Source of the DNA: UBA2330 sp035443185
GTDB taxonomy: Bacteria > Bacteroidota > Ignavibacteria > Tepidaquicellales > Tepidaquicellaceae
Assembly: GCA_035443185.1 (NCBI GenBank)
Contig: DAORRV010000003.1
Span: 31,290-95,289, forward strand
Length of the DNA: 64,000 nucleotides
Direction: 5' to 3'
This document shows, piece after piece, positions 44,809 through 53,222 of this stretch. Each line of letters starts with the position of its first letter. The stretch's first letter is position 1. The translations under genes were made by a program, and so were the position numbers. The notes beneath the pieces are model-generated. The model was not told the origin of the DNA and did no database searches. It saw only the letters and a program-made list of their open reading frames with translations.

Positions 44809-45861
44809 TCATATAAACATTTCCCATTTTAACACTGTATCTTCCTCAATTTCTTCAGCAGCTATTTTCCCGATTAATTTATTTATCTCTGAAGGACTGA
44901 TTCCTGCAGCCGGTCTTTTCCAGGTAAGATGAGATTCGCTTATGACTTCACCTGCATTTATTTTCTTTGATGAAACCAGACTTCTCCTGGCATTCTTTAT
45001 TGCCGCATCTTCTGAGCCGAGTGCTTTCTTTTTAAAATCACCTGTAATCAGAAAAACTCTTTCCATTTCCCTGAAAAAGTTTTTCAGGTCCTCTTTATCC
45101 ATTGCGTGATAATGATCATTACCAGGTAATGTCTTATCAAATGTAAAATGTTTTTCAATTACAGCAGCACCAAGTAAAACTGCAGTTTTAAGTACATCCA
45201 TATTTCCGGGAAGTGTATGATCAGAATAGCCCGGTACTGCATCAGGAAATATTTTTTTTTGATCAAGTATCATTCCGAGATTTGCATTTTCATCAAGTGT
45301 AGGATAATTCAATATACAGTGTAAAAGACAAAGTTTATTTCCATGTCTGTTAATCACATCCACAGCTTTTTTTATCTCATCTGTATCAGAAGCACCGGTA
45401 GAAAGCAAAATTGGTTTACCAAATCTGCACATGTATTCAATAAATGGAATGTTTGTAATATCAGAAGATGAAATTTTATAAACAGACATCAGATCATTAA
45501 GTAAATCAGCAGACACTGTATCAAAAGGTGTTGACATGAATTCGATCCCTGCCTTGTCACATTCGGATTTTAAAAGTTCGTATTCTTTCTTTCCAAACTT
45601 GTCATATTTTTTAAAAAGCTCAAACTGACTCTCGGTCGGCTCTTTATTCAGATCCCAGTAATACGGACTGTCTTTTGATGCAAGTGTTTCAGCTTTATAT
45701 GTCTGAAATTTTATTGCATGAGCACCGCCTTCAGCAGCTTCATATATCAGACGCTTCGCAAGTTCAAAATCACCTTCATGATTTACTCCTGCCTCTGCGA
45801 TCACATAAGGTCTGTTAATAATTAAAGGATCGTATGTATTGAATATTTCTGTAATTTTCAT
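44809..45861 (-). CDS. neuB: NeuB-like nonulosonate synthase
   Basis: A 350-residue enzyme with the normal two-domain NeuB layout. The TIM barrel carries RPYVIAEAGVNHEGD, AIKFQTYKAE, MSTPFDTV, KISSSDITN, PGYSDHT and EKHFTFDKTLPGNDH. The last 65 residues (SLVSSKKINAGEVI onward) form the SAF antifreeze-like domain. It condenses PEP with a hexosamine-type sugar to a nine-carbon acid such as sialic, legionaminic or pseudaminic acid; which one cannot be told. It is 108 bases from the SDR gene upstream and 80 from the membrane protein gene. A PtmA-like SDR next door recalls legionaminic acid loci. Confidence 0.93.
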   Translation of the reverse strand: MKITEIFNTYDPLIINRPYVIAEAGVNHEGDFELAKRLIYEAAEGGAHAIKFQTYKAETLASKDSPYYWDLNKEPTESQFELFKKYDKFGKKEYELLKSECDKAGIEFMSTPFDTVSADLLNDLMSVYKISSSDITNIPFIEYMCRFGKPILLSTGASDTDEIKKAVDVINRHGNKLCLLHCILNYPTLDENANLGMILDQKKIFPDAVPGYSDHTLPGNMDVLKTAVLLGAAVIEKHFTFDKTLPGNDHYHAMDKEDLKNFFREMERVFLITGDFKKKALGSEDAAIKNARRSLVSSKKINAGEVISESHLTWKRPAAGISPSEINKLIGKIAAEEIEEDTVLKWEMFI

Positions 45862-45969
45862 ATCTGTTTTTTTAAAAACGAAAAAAGCTCATTGCAAAAA
45901 ATTGCTGTTTAAAATTTACAATTAAGAAATTTAAAACTTCAATTCGTAATTTTTAATTTTTAACTGCTC

Positions 45970-46791
45970 TTACCACGTCGTCCATCCTCCGTCCACTACC
46001 ATATTATGACCTGTTACATAGCTTGATGCATCAGAAAGTAAATAAACTGCAGCACCTGCAACTTCGTGATTGTAACTCATTCTCTGCAGAGGTGACATTT
46101 CTGAAAAATTCTTTTCAAACTGATCTTCATGATTATTCCATACTCCGTGAGGTGTGATCTGATTTACCCTCACTCCTTTATTTGCCCAGTATGTTGCAAG
46201 ATATTGTGACAATGCCATTACTCCGCCTTTTGAAGCAGAATAAACTGCCGGTGTTCCAAGAGAAGTATCTTTGTATAGATTGTGATTTGGTGCGACCACC
46301 GAATAAGTAGATGGCATATTTATTATTGAGCCGTGTCCATTCTCTGCCATGTATCCGCCGATGATCTGACACGTCAGGAAAGTACCTTTCAAATTAGTTT
46401 CCACTACTGCATCCCAGTTTTCATCAGTATAGTCTTCAAATTTTAAAAAAAATTTTGCAGTCTTATTCTGATGACAATTTATAAGTCCGTCTATTCTGCC
46501 GTACTTTTCAATTGCTGTATTTTTCAATCTTTCTACATCAGCTCTTTTAGCCACATCAATAGTAACACCTGTCATTTCTCTTCCAAATTTTTCACTTAAC
46601 GTCTTTGCATGTTCTTCAGATCCAGCACCTTCCCTGTCTGCGATCACTACATTTGCCCCAAACTGGCAGCAGGCTTCCGAAAAAGAACTGCCAATAAGTC
46701 CCATTCCTCCGGTGATAATTATTACCTTATCTTTTAGTTCGAATTTTTCTTTGAAATTTATTTTACCCGGATCAGTTGTTTTTAATTGCAT
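45970..46791 (-). CDS. Short-chain dehydrogenase/reductase (PtmA-like)
   Basis: A 273-residue classical SDR. The cofactor motif TGGMGLIG is at 27-34, and the catalytic YSASK is at 184-188 with an upstream serine in INMPSTYS. The C-terminal SSYVTGHNMVVDGGW is standard. Beside a NeuB gene, this matches the PtmA-type SDR found in Campylobacter flagellar legionaminic acid loci, whose exact reaction I do not know with certainty. It follows the Gfo/Idh gene by 8 bases. A role in modifying a sugar precursor is inferred. Confidence 0.86.
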   Translation of the reverse strand: MQLKTTDPGKINFKEKFELKDKVIIITGGMGLIGSSFSEACCQFGANVVIADREGAGSEEHAKTLSEKFGREMTGVTIDVAKRADVERLKNTAIEKYGRIDGLINCHQNKTAKFFLKFEDYTDENWDAVVETNLKGTFLTCQIIGGYMAENGHGSIINMPSTYSVVAPNHNLYKDTSLGTPAVYSASKGGVMALSQYLATYWANKGVRVNQITPHGVWNNHEDQFEKNFSEMSPLQRMSYNHEVAGAAVYLLSDASSYVTGHNMVVDGGWTTW

Positions 46792-46799
46792 AAAATTAT

Positions 46800-47762
46800 T
46801 TAATTTATTTGCTTTAAAATTTCTAATGCTGTTTCAAGATCTTTCACTCCTCTATTCAGATCTGCGACCGGCTTTGCATTACCTTTGATCACTTCAGTAA
46901 AATGCTTCATCTGTTCGGTGTAACTTTCATCAAGTAATTCATATGCACCTTTACCAGTCTTTATTATTTCAGTCTTGTCCTGATAAAGCAGTGTCAAATT
47001 CGGTTTCATAAAATCCCAGTAAATTGTTCCTTCAGTTCCAATGATCTGGCAGTTTCTGTAATATGGTTTCTGATAAAAATTAAGATGTATGTTTGATACT
47101 ATTCCTGATTCATGTCTTAGAAGTATCTCTGCACCTTCTTCTGCGTCTATTCCTAATATTCCTTCACCTGTCCTCATTGCTTTTACTTCAGTGATATTTC
47201 CAAAAAAGTCTGTCAGATAATTTTGTTCATGAATAGATGTAAGCACTACTCCGCCTCCCATTGATGAATTTGATGCATAACTTTTTTTATAATCTTCATA
47301 CTTGTGCCAGTCAGGCATATATGTTCCGAACTGGGACCTGGCAGAAATTACTTTTCCAATTTTGTTTTCTGAAATTAATTTTTTAATTAATCTGATCCCC
47401 GGATGATGTAAAAAATTATATCCGATCAGAACAGGAATATTTTTTGTTCTAACAATATTTTGTAATTCTACTAAACTTGTCATGTCATTCCCAAGAGGTT
47501 TTTCTATAAACATAGGAATTCCGTTTGCAGCTATACTCAATGCAGTTTCAATGTGCATAGAAGTTGGATTTGTTATCAGTACTCCGTCAATATTATATTT
47601 ATCAAGTTCGTTTAATGAATTTATTTCAGTGTATTGAAAATCAAATTCATTAATTTTTGAATTTCCTGTTCTGAAAGCAAATATATTATTGTCACCTATA
47701 CTTTTCAGTATACGCGCATGTCTGCTTCCGATAGATCCCAGTCCGCAAATCAGAAAATTCAA
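46800..47762 (-). CDS. Gfo/Idh/MocA family oxidoreductase
   Basis: A 320-residue oxidoreductase: FLICGLGSIGSRHARILKS at the N-terminus, IEKPLGND at 86-93 and SIHEQNYLTDFFG with the conserved histidine. The GSIGSRHARILK start is typical of a subgroup that accompanies NeuB and PtmA-like genes in nonulosonate and related loci. It starts 20 bases after the TylF-like methyltransferase. Likely cytoplasmic NAD(P)-dependent conversion of a sugar or sugar nucleotide. Confidence 0.86.
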   Translation of the reverse strand: MNFLICGLGSIGSRHARILKSIGDNNIFAFRTGNSKINEFDFQYTEINSLNELDKYNIDGVLITNPTSMHIETALSIAANGIPMFIEKPLGNDMTSLVELQNIVRTKNIPVLIGYNFLHHPGIRLIKKLISENKIGKVISARSQFGTYMPDWHKYEDYKKSYASNSSMGGGVVLTSIHEQNYLTDFFGNITEVKAMRTGEGILGIDAEEGAEILLRHESGIVSNIHLNFYQKPYYRNCQIIGTEGTIYWDFMKPNLTLLYQDKTEIIKTGKGAYELLDESYTEQMKHFTEVIKGNAKPVADLNRGVKDLETALEILKQIN

Positions 47763-47782
47763 TTTACTATATAAGTTTTTGG

Positions 47783-48445
47783 TTATGGCTTAATGATGTA
47801 ACACGGAGTGGCGCTGAATGGGAATTTCTTTATTTCAATTTTTACACCTTTAAAATAATCATCGACTGCTTTAGTCTCACCCGGAAATACATTGTAGTCA
47901 TCCAGCACAAGTATTCCACCTGAAACGATCTTTGGATATAGTTCTTCAAGTATTGTAACTGATGGCTCATATATGTCCGTGTCGAGATTCAGAAGTGAGA
48001 TCTTCAGATCAGGATTTTTCTTTGTGTATTCTGGTAAAGTTACAGTGATATCCCCGGCAATTAATTCGACATTTTTTTCGCATGCTTTGTTTTTTAAAAC
48101 ATCAATTAACTGATCCGTCGAGATACTGTTTTCACCGGCATCTTTGATCAGGTTTTCACGAAGTTTTTTATCTGCTTCAAAATCCGTCCCCGGAAATTTA
48201 CCAAAAGAATCAAAACCAATTAATTTTTTTTCGGAATTTTCTTCGAATAAATTTCTGAACATTGCAAACCTGACAAATGAAGCTCCTTTGAAAACACCGC
48301 ATTCCACTATATCGCCTTCGGCATTTTTAGTCATATTGTAAAGTTCAAAATGCGCTAACAGTTTGCCTATCCTTGACTTATCACATGAAAGATAAAATTC
48401 ATTTTCATAATCATATGCTTTATTAAAATCAGGTAGCTTTATCAT
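47783..48445 (-). CDS. TylF/MycF-like O-methyltransferase
   Basis: A 220-residue SAM-dependent methyltransferase of the TylF/MycF (macrocin O-methyltransferase) family: GDIVECGVFKGASFVRFA as motif I, LIGFDSFGKFPGTDF as the SAM-ribose region, and LLNLDTDIYEPSVTILEEL followed by LVLDDYNVFPGETKAVDDY, which holds the metal-binding acidic residues. Family members methylate a deoxysugar hydroxyl. In this locus the target is presumably a sugar of the glycan or its precursor. It follows the second SpsF-like gene by 21 bases. Confidence 0.85.
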   Translation of the reverse strand: MIKLPDFNKAYDYENEFYLSCDKSRIGKLLAHFELYNMTKNAEGDIVECGVFKGASFVRFAMFRNLFEENSEKKLIGFDSFGKFPGTDFEADKKLRENLIKDAGENSISTDQLIDVLKNKACEKNVELIAGDITVTLPEYTKKNPDLKISLLNLDTDIYEPSVTILEELYPKIVSGGILVLDDYNVFPGETKAVDDYFKGVKIEIKKFPFSATPCYIIKP

Positions 48446-48466
48446 AATAAACGGAAATTATTTATA

Positions 48467-49207
48467 TTAAAAAATTTTGTCTTTAACTTTTTTCTGCAAA
48501 ACACTTTCATTTATTTTTCTGAGTAATGGTTCCTTCTCCAAAAGATCTAACACTTCATCTAATCTGATTGGTTTACCGTCATAAAGTTTTTCATATATTT
48601 TTTCGGCAAGTAAATAATCTTCTTCTGTATCTAAACATAATCTCAGATCAGCAGCAGGTGCCCCATCTTTTTTTACACTTTTAATTTTAAACATTTCAGG
48701 ATTTCTTCTTATATATAAAGTCACATGTTCATGATCATCTTTATCAGCGGATTCCCTCCAGCATTTTTCCAGTGCACCAAAATTAATTACTTCAGTATCC
48801 ATTCCTCTTGGATAAGTTCTGTCCTCAATATTTGAAGTGTAATCGAAATCTCCTGACCTATGTTCAAAAATTACTTTGTCAATTATTTGAGGATCCATCA
48901 AAGGATCATCTCCTGTAACTCTTACTATCACGTCTGCATTCGTAATTTCAGATGCCGTTCTGAATCTGTCTAAAACATCATGGACAGATCCACGAATGCA
49001 TGTCACTCCACTTTCATTACAGATCTTTTCTATAATATCATCTTCTTTAAGTATAGTGGTAACAACTGCAAAATCATCAATATTTTTTACTTCACGGAGA
49101 ATATTAAAAATATGAACTAGAGATGGAATTCCTGACAAAGGTTTTAGTACTTTACCCGGAAGTCTTTCGGAACCCATTCGTGCTGCTATGAAGGCAACGG
49201 TTTTCAA
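48467..49207 (-). CDS. SpsF-like cytidylyltransferase (copy 2)
   Basis: A 246-residue enzyme related to the copy at 42519. It has FIAARMGSERLPGKVLKPL near the start, CIRGSVHDVLDRFRTA and VIVRVTGDDPLMDPQIID. The two copies share the fold and signature but are clearly diverged, so they probably act on different sugar acids or one serves another step. It follows a short GT2 gene by 9 bases and precedes the TylF-like gene. Activation with CTP is the family expectation. Confidence 0.87.
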   Translation of the reverse strand: MKTVAFIAARMGSERLPGKVLKPLSGIPSLVHIFNILREVKNIDDFAVVTTILKEDDIIEKICNESGVTCIRGSVHDVLDRFRTASEITNADVIVRVTGDDPLMDPQIIDKVIFEHRSGDFDYTSNIEDRTYPRGMDTEVINFGALEKCWRESADKDDHEHVTLYIRRNPEMFKIKSVKKDGAPAADLRLCLDTEEDYLLAEKIYEKLYDGKPIRLDEVLDLLEKEPLLRKINESVLQKKVKDKIF

Positions 49208-49216
49208 AATTGGAAA

Positions 49217-49873
49217 TTATTTATTTTTTCGGGGTTTATGTTTGGTATCTAAAACTTTTTTGAACTTCGTCATTCCTAATTTATTATTGGTCATATTATT
49301 ATCATGTTTTCTGTATCTGTAAAGAGGAAGTTCTATATTATAAATATTGTGTTTTTTTTCAAATCTGATCCGCAGATCTTCATCTTCCCGCATTTTAAAT
49401 TTTTCATCATACAATCCAATCTCGAATAACAGATCTGTTCTAAACATCACACCACAGGCAATATGCTTCTTTTTGCCTGAGATCCTTTCCAAATGTTTTT
49501 CATTTTCGTCAACCAAAATATAATCACAGCTTACTGCATCCCAGTTGGCATTTGAATTCAAAAATAATGATTCGACAAGTAAAAGATTCTCATCCATATA
49601 ATCGTCAGCATCAAGATTAATGACAAATCGTCCGAGAGCAGATTTAATGCCTTCATTTCTTGCAGCAGCAAGTCCGTAATTTTTATCTAGAATGATAGGC
49701 TTTATCTTTTGATTGTAAGTCTTCATAACATTCTGAGTCTCATCAGTACTGCCGTCATCGACTACTATGATCTCGTATTCTTTTTTATCAAGACTTTGAT
49801 TTAATGCACTTCGAATTGCCCTCGAAAGGTAACGTGCATAATTATGACATGTGATTATTACCGATACCTGCAC
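49217..49873 (-). CDS. GT2-family glycosyltransferase (short)
   Basis: A 218-residue GT-A enzyme, shorter than the other family 2 members here. Motifs are SVIITCHNYARYLSRAIRSAL, IIVVDDGSTDETQNV and FVINLDADDYMDENLL; the C-terminus holds FKMREDEDLRIRFEKKH, the usual ED acceptor motif. Its start lies 32 bases inside the end of the dioxygenase gene in a different frame. Because the conserved first strand begins at residue 3, a later start is unlikely, so the overlap appears genuine. Confidence 0.85.
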   Translation of the reverse strand: MQVSVIITCHNYARYLSRAIRSALNQSLDKKEYEIIVVDDGSTDETQNVMKTYNQKIKPIILDKNYGLAAARNEGIKSALGRFVINLDADDYMDENLLLVESLFLNSNANWDAVSCDYILVDENEKHLERISGKKKHIACGVMFRTDLLFEIGLYDEKFKMREDEDLRIRFEKKHNIYNIELPLYRYRKHDNNMTNNKLGMTKFKKVLDTKHKPRKNK

Positions 49874-50822
49874 TTATTTTACTCTTAGTTTTATTATCAA
49901 TTGATTTTACAAATTTTTTTGAAAGTCTTGAAATAATATTTGATCCGCCTCTGTTCAAAGTATTTCTCCATGATTCTATATTTCTGAAATCCAACTGAGC
50001 TGTAACTCTTGGATTCATAGATGTAAATTTTCCTCTGTTATGAAATCCCATATTGTTTGAAATAAATAAAGTATTAGCTTTCCCACATATAGATTCTGAT
50101 CTGTATCCCATTTTGTTTAATTCTAATTCTGTTACATTATCACTTCCATCTTTTGAATATCTGATACTAAACTTATATTCATTTATCAGTCTTTTTAATG
50201 TCAGTTTATGTGAACCTTTTGCAAAAACATATGCAGCATTTGATTCATCTGTATCCCTTAGATACAAAAATACTTTTATGGTCGGGTAAGGGACATCAGC
50301 ATGAGGAAAAGAAGCAAAATGAAGACTGTCTACATTTTTATCGGGATTTCTCTTTTGTAAATGCCAAAATAAGTGGTAAGGCTTAACTCTGATTTTTCTA
50401 TGAATGACAGCTTTCGTCAATTCATTTATTATATCATTATTCAAAAAATATTTCAAAAAAGAAGGAGTGTTTGGAGATATAAATTTTTCAGCAATGGTTT
50501 CAAAATATTCGGGGAAATTTTTCTGCCTGTTATTCAGAGTCAATTGATCAAATTCAAAAGGATCCCAGTCTGAATATAATTGTTCATATTCTTTTTTGAT
50601 TTCTTCAAACTGTTCATTTGAAAAAAAATCCGGTATAACAAGAATTCCATCCCTTTCAAGTGTTTCCGTATATTCTTTATATTTATTTTTTTGGGGTCTA
50701 AGTCTCCAAAAATTATAAAAAAGAGTTCTGAAAATTTGGAACCCAAGAATATTAAGTATTAAACTTCCTGAATATTGAGGCGGAGTTCTGTTTAAAAATC
50801 CAATGTCAATTTCTTTACTCAA
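49842..50822 (-). CDS. Phytanoyl-CoA-dioxygenase-like Fe(II)/2-oxoglutarate enzyme
   Basis: A 326-residue protein of the PhyH superfamily. HFASFPHADVPYP gives the iron ligands H174 and D176, GFHNRGKF the second histidine H261, and R272 in NPRVTAQLDFR can bind 2-oxoglutarate. DGILVIPDFFSNEQFEEIKKEYE is the usual N-terminal motif. These enzymes hydroxylate or oxidise small molecules in the cytoplasm; in glycan loci the substrate might be a sugar, lipid or phosphonate. The phosphonate option is notable because some phosphonate pathways use related oxygenases, but no direct evidence links it here. Confidence 0.78.
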   Translation of the reverse strand: MSKEIDIGFLNRTPPQYSGSLILNILGFQIFRTLFYNFWRLRPQKNKYKEYTETLERDGILVIPDFFSNEQFEEIKKEYEQLYSDWDPFEFDQLTLNNRQKNFPEYFETIAEKFISPNTPSFLKYFLNNDIINELTKAVIHRKIRVKPYHLFWHLQKRNPDKNVDSLHFASFPHADVPYPTIKVFLYLRDTDESNAAYVFAKGSHKLTLKRLINEYKFSIRYSKDGSDNVTELELNKMGYRSESICGKANTLFISNNMGFHNRGKFTSMNPRVTAQLDFRNIESWRNTLNRGGSNIISRLSKKFVKSIDNKTKSKISAGIGNNHMS

Positions 50823-50879
50823 TTTTTAAAACCTGGACTTTATATTTTGGAAATTAGATTTTTCAAATTTTACAATATC

Positions 50880-52205
50880 TTATAAAGCTTTTTTTAACTT
50901 TTTACTTTCAAAAATTTCATTCTTCAGCAGGCTTGCTTCAGATTTAAAATATCCTGATATCGTAGGTCTTCCTGTATCTGTTTTGGATTTTTTTTCAATT
51001 ATTTCCAGCGGTGCAGTAAGATCATCTATCACGTCTTTTGTAAAACTATTGTGATTGAAATCTGTAAGTTCAAAATACAAAGGATATTCCCCCGGCTTGA
51101 TTTTTAGTTCAGGAATTTCGACTATAACTTCACCTGTTAGTCCGGGCAGCATTTTCTTTTCACTTAAATCAAATTGTACAAGTGTAAGGCACTCTCTTGA
51201 AAGTCCTGAATTTAATGCAAATACAAAAATAAGATTATCAATTTCTTTAAATATTTCATATGTGATCTTAACTCTGATTTTTTCACCGAGCTCAAATTTA
51301 AATCTTTTATTCCCACTTTCATCGAGTAATTCAATACTTGTAAATCTGACTCTTCCTTTTCCTCTTCTGTTTACATTATTTCCAATTTCAGTATTTGCAT
51401 CAATTTTAATGTCTCTGGTAAGTTCATTATATTCTCTGAGGGCAAATTCAGTTTCTCCATTTGCAAAAACTTCTCCGTCATTTAAGATCAAAGTTTTTTG
51501 ACATAGATTCCTGATAGCCTGCAGATTATGACTTACAAACAGCACCGTCCTTCCTTCTTTTTCAGAAACATCATGCATTTTCCCAAGACATTTTTTTTGA
51601 AATTCTGCATCACCGACTGCAAGTACTTCATCGACAATAAGAATTTCGGGCTCCAGATGTGCAGCTACAGCAAACGCCAGTCTGACATACATACCGGAAG
51701 AATATCTTTTTACAGGTGTATCGATGTATCTTTCCACTCCGGAAAAATCTACTATACTGTCAAACTTACTTTTGATCTCTTCCTGTGTCATTCCAAGTAT
51801 AGCTCCGTTTAAAAAAATATTATCTCTGCCTGTGAGTTCCGGATGAAATCCTGTACCAACTTCTAAAAGACTTGCGACTCTTCCCTTGATCTTGATTTTA
51901 CCTGAAGTAGGTCCTGCGACTCTGGAAAGTATTTTCAGCAAAGTAGATTTTCCTGCACCATTCTTTCCAATGATACCGAATCTCTCGCCCTGACCAACTT
52001 CAAAATTTATATTTTTCAGTGCCCATACATAATCAGAAAGTCCTTTTTTATTTCTTGTATTTGTTTCTCCGACTTTTAGATATGGATTCTCTTTACCTGT
52101 TAATCTGGCAAATAATCTGTTTAAATCTTCAGCTATAGTCCTTCTGCCTACCATTCCAAGTCGGTACAATTTTGAAAGATCTTCTACTTTTATTACTGAA
52201 CTCAT
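50880..52205 (-). CDS. wzt: Wzt-like polysaccharide ABC transporter ATPase (copy 2)
   Basis: A 441-residue ATPase with Walker A GKNGAGKST at 80-88, signature YSSGMYVRLA at 168-177 and Walker B ILIVDEVLAVGD at 188-199. The residue positions match copy 1 at 24788 exactly. The C-terminal carbohydrate-binding domain (about 275-441) differs in sequence from that of copy 1, which suggests recognition of a different glycan end. It lies 10 bases after the permease gene and is probably its direct partner. Confidence 0.93.
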   Translation of the reverse strand: MSSVIKVEDLSKLYRLGMVGRRTIAEDLNRLFARLTGKENPYLKVGETNTRNKKGLSDYVWALKNINFEVGQGERFGIIGKNGAGKSTLLKILSRVAGPTSGKIKIKGRVASLLEVGTGFHPELTGRDNIFLNGAILGMTQEEIKSKFDSIVDFSGVERYIDTPVKRYSSGMYVRLAFAVAAHLEPEILIVDEVLAVGDAEFQKKCLGKMHDVSEKEGRTVLFVSHNLQAIRNLCQKTLILNDGEVFANGETEFALREYNELTRDIKIDANTEIGNNVNRRGKGRVRFTSIELLDESGNKRFKFELGEKIRVKITYEIFKEIDNLIFVFALNSGLSRECLTLVQFDLSEKKMLPGLTGEVIVEIPELKIKPGEYPLYFELTDFNHNSFTKDVIDDLTAPLEIIEKKSKTDTGRPTISGYFKSEASLLKNEIFESKKLKKAL

Positions 52206-52215
52206 TATAAAATAT

Positions 52216-53070
52216 TTAGACTGTATCCATAAAAGTTTTTTCGACTCTATTGAATATCACAATTCCAAATGACAAAATTACAACCATAAATATTGAGCTG
52301 TAAATTAAATTCCCTGCGTTGAAAGTACCTGCACCAAGATACGCATATCTGAATGTATCAATGATAGCAGTCATCGGATTAGCAAGTACGATCCACTTAT
52401 ATTTTTCCGGGAGAGCAGACAATGGATAAATAACCGGAGTTGCATACATTAAAAGCTGAACTCCGAAACTTACTAAGAAACTGAAATCCCTGTATTTTGT
52501 AGTCAGGGAAGATACTATAATTCCAAATCCAAGTCCAAGTCCTGCCATCAATAAAAGCAGAACTGGAGTAAGCAGTATGTACCAGTTCGGATTTACGTTC
52601 CCACCGTTGAAGGAATAATATATTAAAAAGCATATAAACAAAAACAACTGAATACCAAATTTCATAAGCAATGAGATCACATTTGATAATGGACTAACAA
52701 GTCTTGGGAAATATACTTTTCCAAAAATATTAGCATTAGTAACAAATGTCGATGAAGTGCGTGTGAGACAATCTGAAAAGTAACCCCAGCTTACTATTCC
52801 TGACATGTAAAACAATATAGGTGGTATACCGTCAGTTGAGATCTTTGCAATATTTCCGAATACAATTGTAAAAGTAATTGTAGTGAGTATAGGCTGAAGA
52901 AAGAACCAGAATGGACCTAAAATAGTCTGTTTATAAACAGCGACAAAATCTCTTCTGACAAACATCATCAGTAGATCCCTGTATCTCCAGACATCTTTCA
53001 GGTGAAAGTTAAACCAACCTGAGACCGGTTTAATCTCTAATGTCCATTCTTCTTGAGAATTTTCAGACAT
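52216..53070 (-). CDS. wzm: Wzm-like polysaccharide ABC transporter permease
   Basis: A 284-residue ABC-2 type permease with about six membrane spans. The N-terminal KDVWRYRDLLMMFVRRDFVAVYKQTILGP is the characteristic amphipathic entry to the family, followed by FLQPILTTITFTIVFG and later YATPVIYPLSALPEKYKWI. It should form the transmembrane channel that moves undecaprenyl-linked glycan across the inner membrane. It is the only such permease in the window although two Wzt ATPases are present. It follows the BY-kinase gene by 152 bases. Confidence 0.93.
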   Translation of the reverse strand: MSENSQEEWTLEIKPVSGWFNFHLKDVWRYRDLLMMFVRRDFVAVYKQTILGPFWFFLQPILTTITFTIVFGNIAKISTDGIPPILFYMSGIVSWGYFSDCLTRTSSTFVTNANIFGKVYFPRLVSPLSNVISLLMKFGIQLFLFICFLIYYSFNGGNVNPNWYILLTPVLLLLMAGLGLGFGIIVSSLTTKYRDFSFLVSFGVQLLMYATPVIYPLSALPEKYKWIVLANPMTAIIDTFRYAYLGAGTFNAGNLIYSSIFMVVILSFGIVIFNRVEKTFMDTV

Positions 53071-53222
53071 TTATATATTTAAAATAATTTTAATAAAATT
53101 TGATGTAAACAACAGACAGTATATTTACAATCTGCTTGAATCGAGAAAGTAAAATTTCAAAATATGAAATTTCATTTATATCGGAATGTGTGATCTTTTA
53201 GAAATTAAATTTTATTTTCCGG

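Noticed and set aside
51055..51501. A 148-codon open frame on the plus strand
   Set aside because: It lies antisense inside the second Wzt gene, is serine- and leucine-rich without domain motifs, and arises from the codon bias of the real gene.
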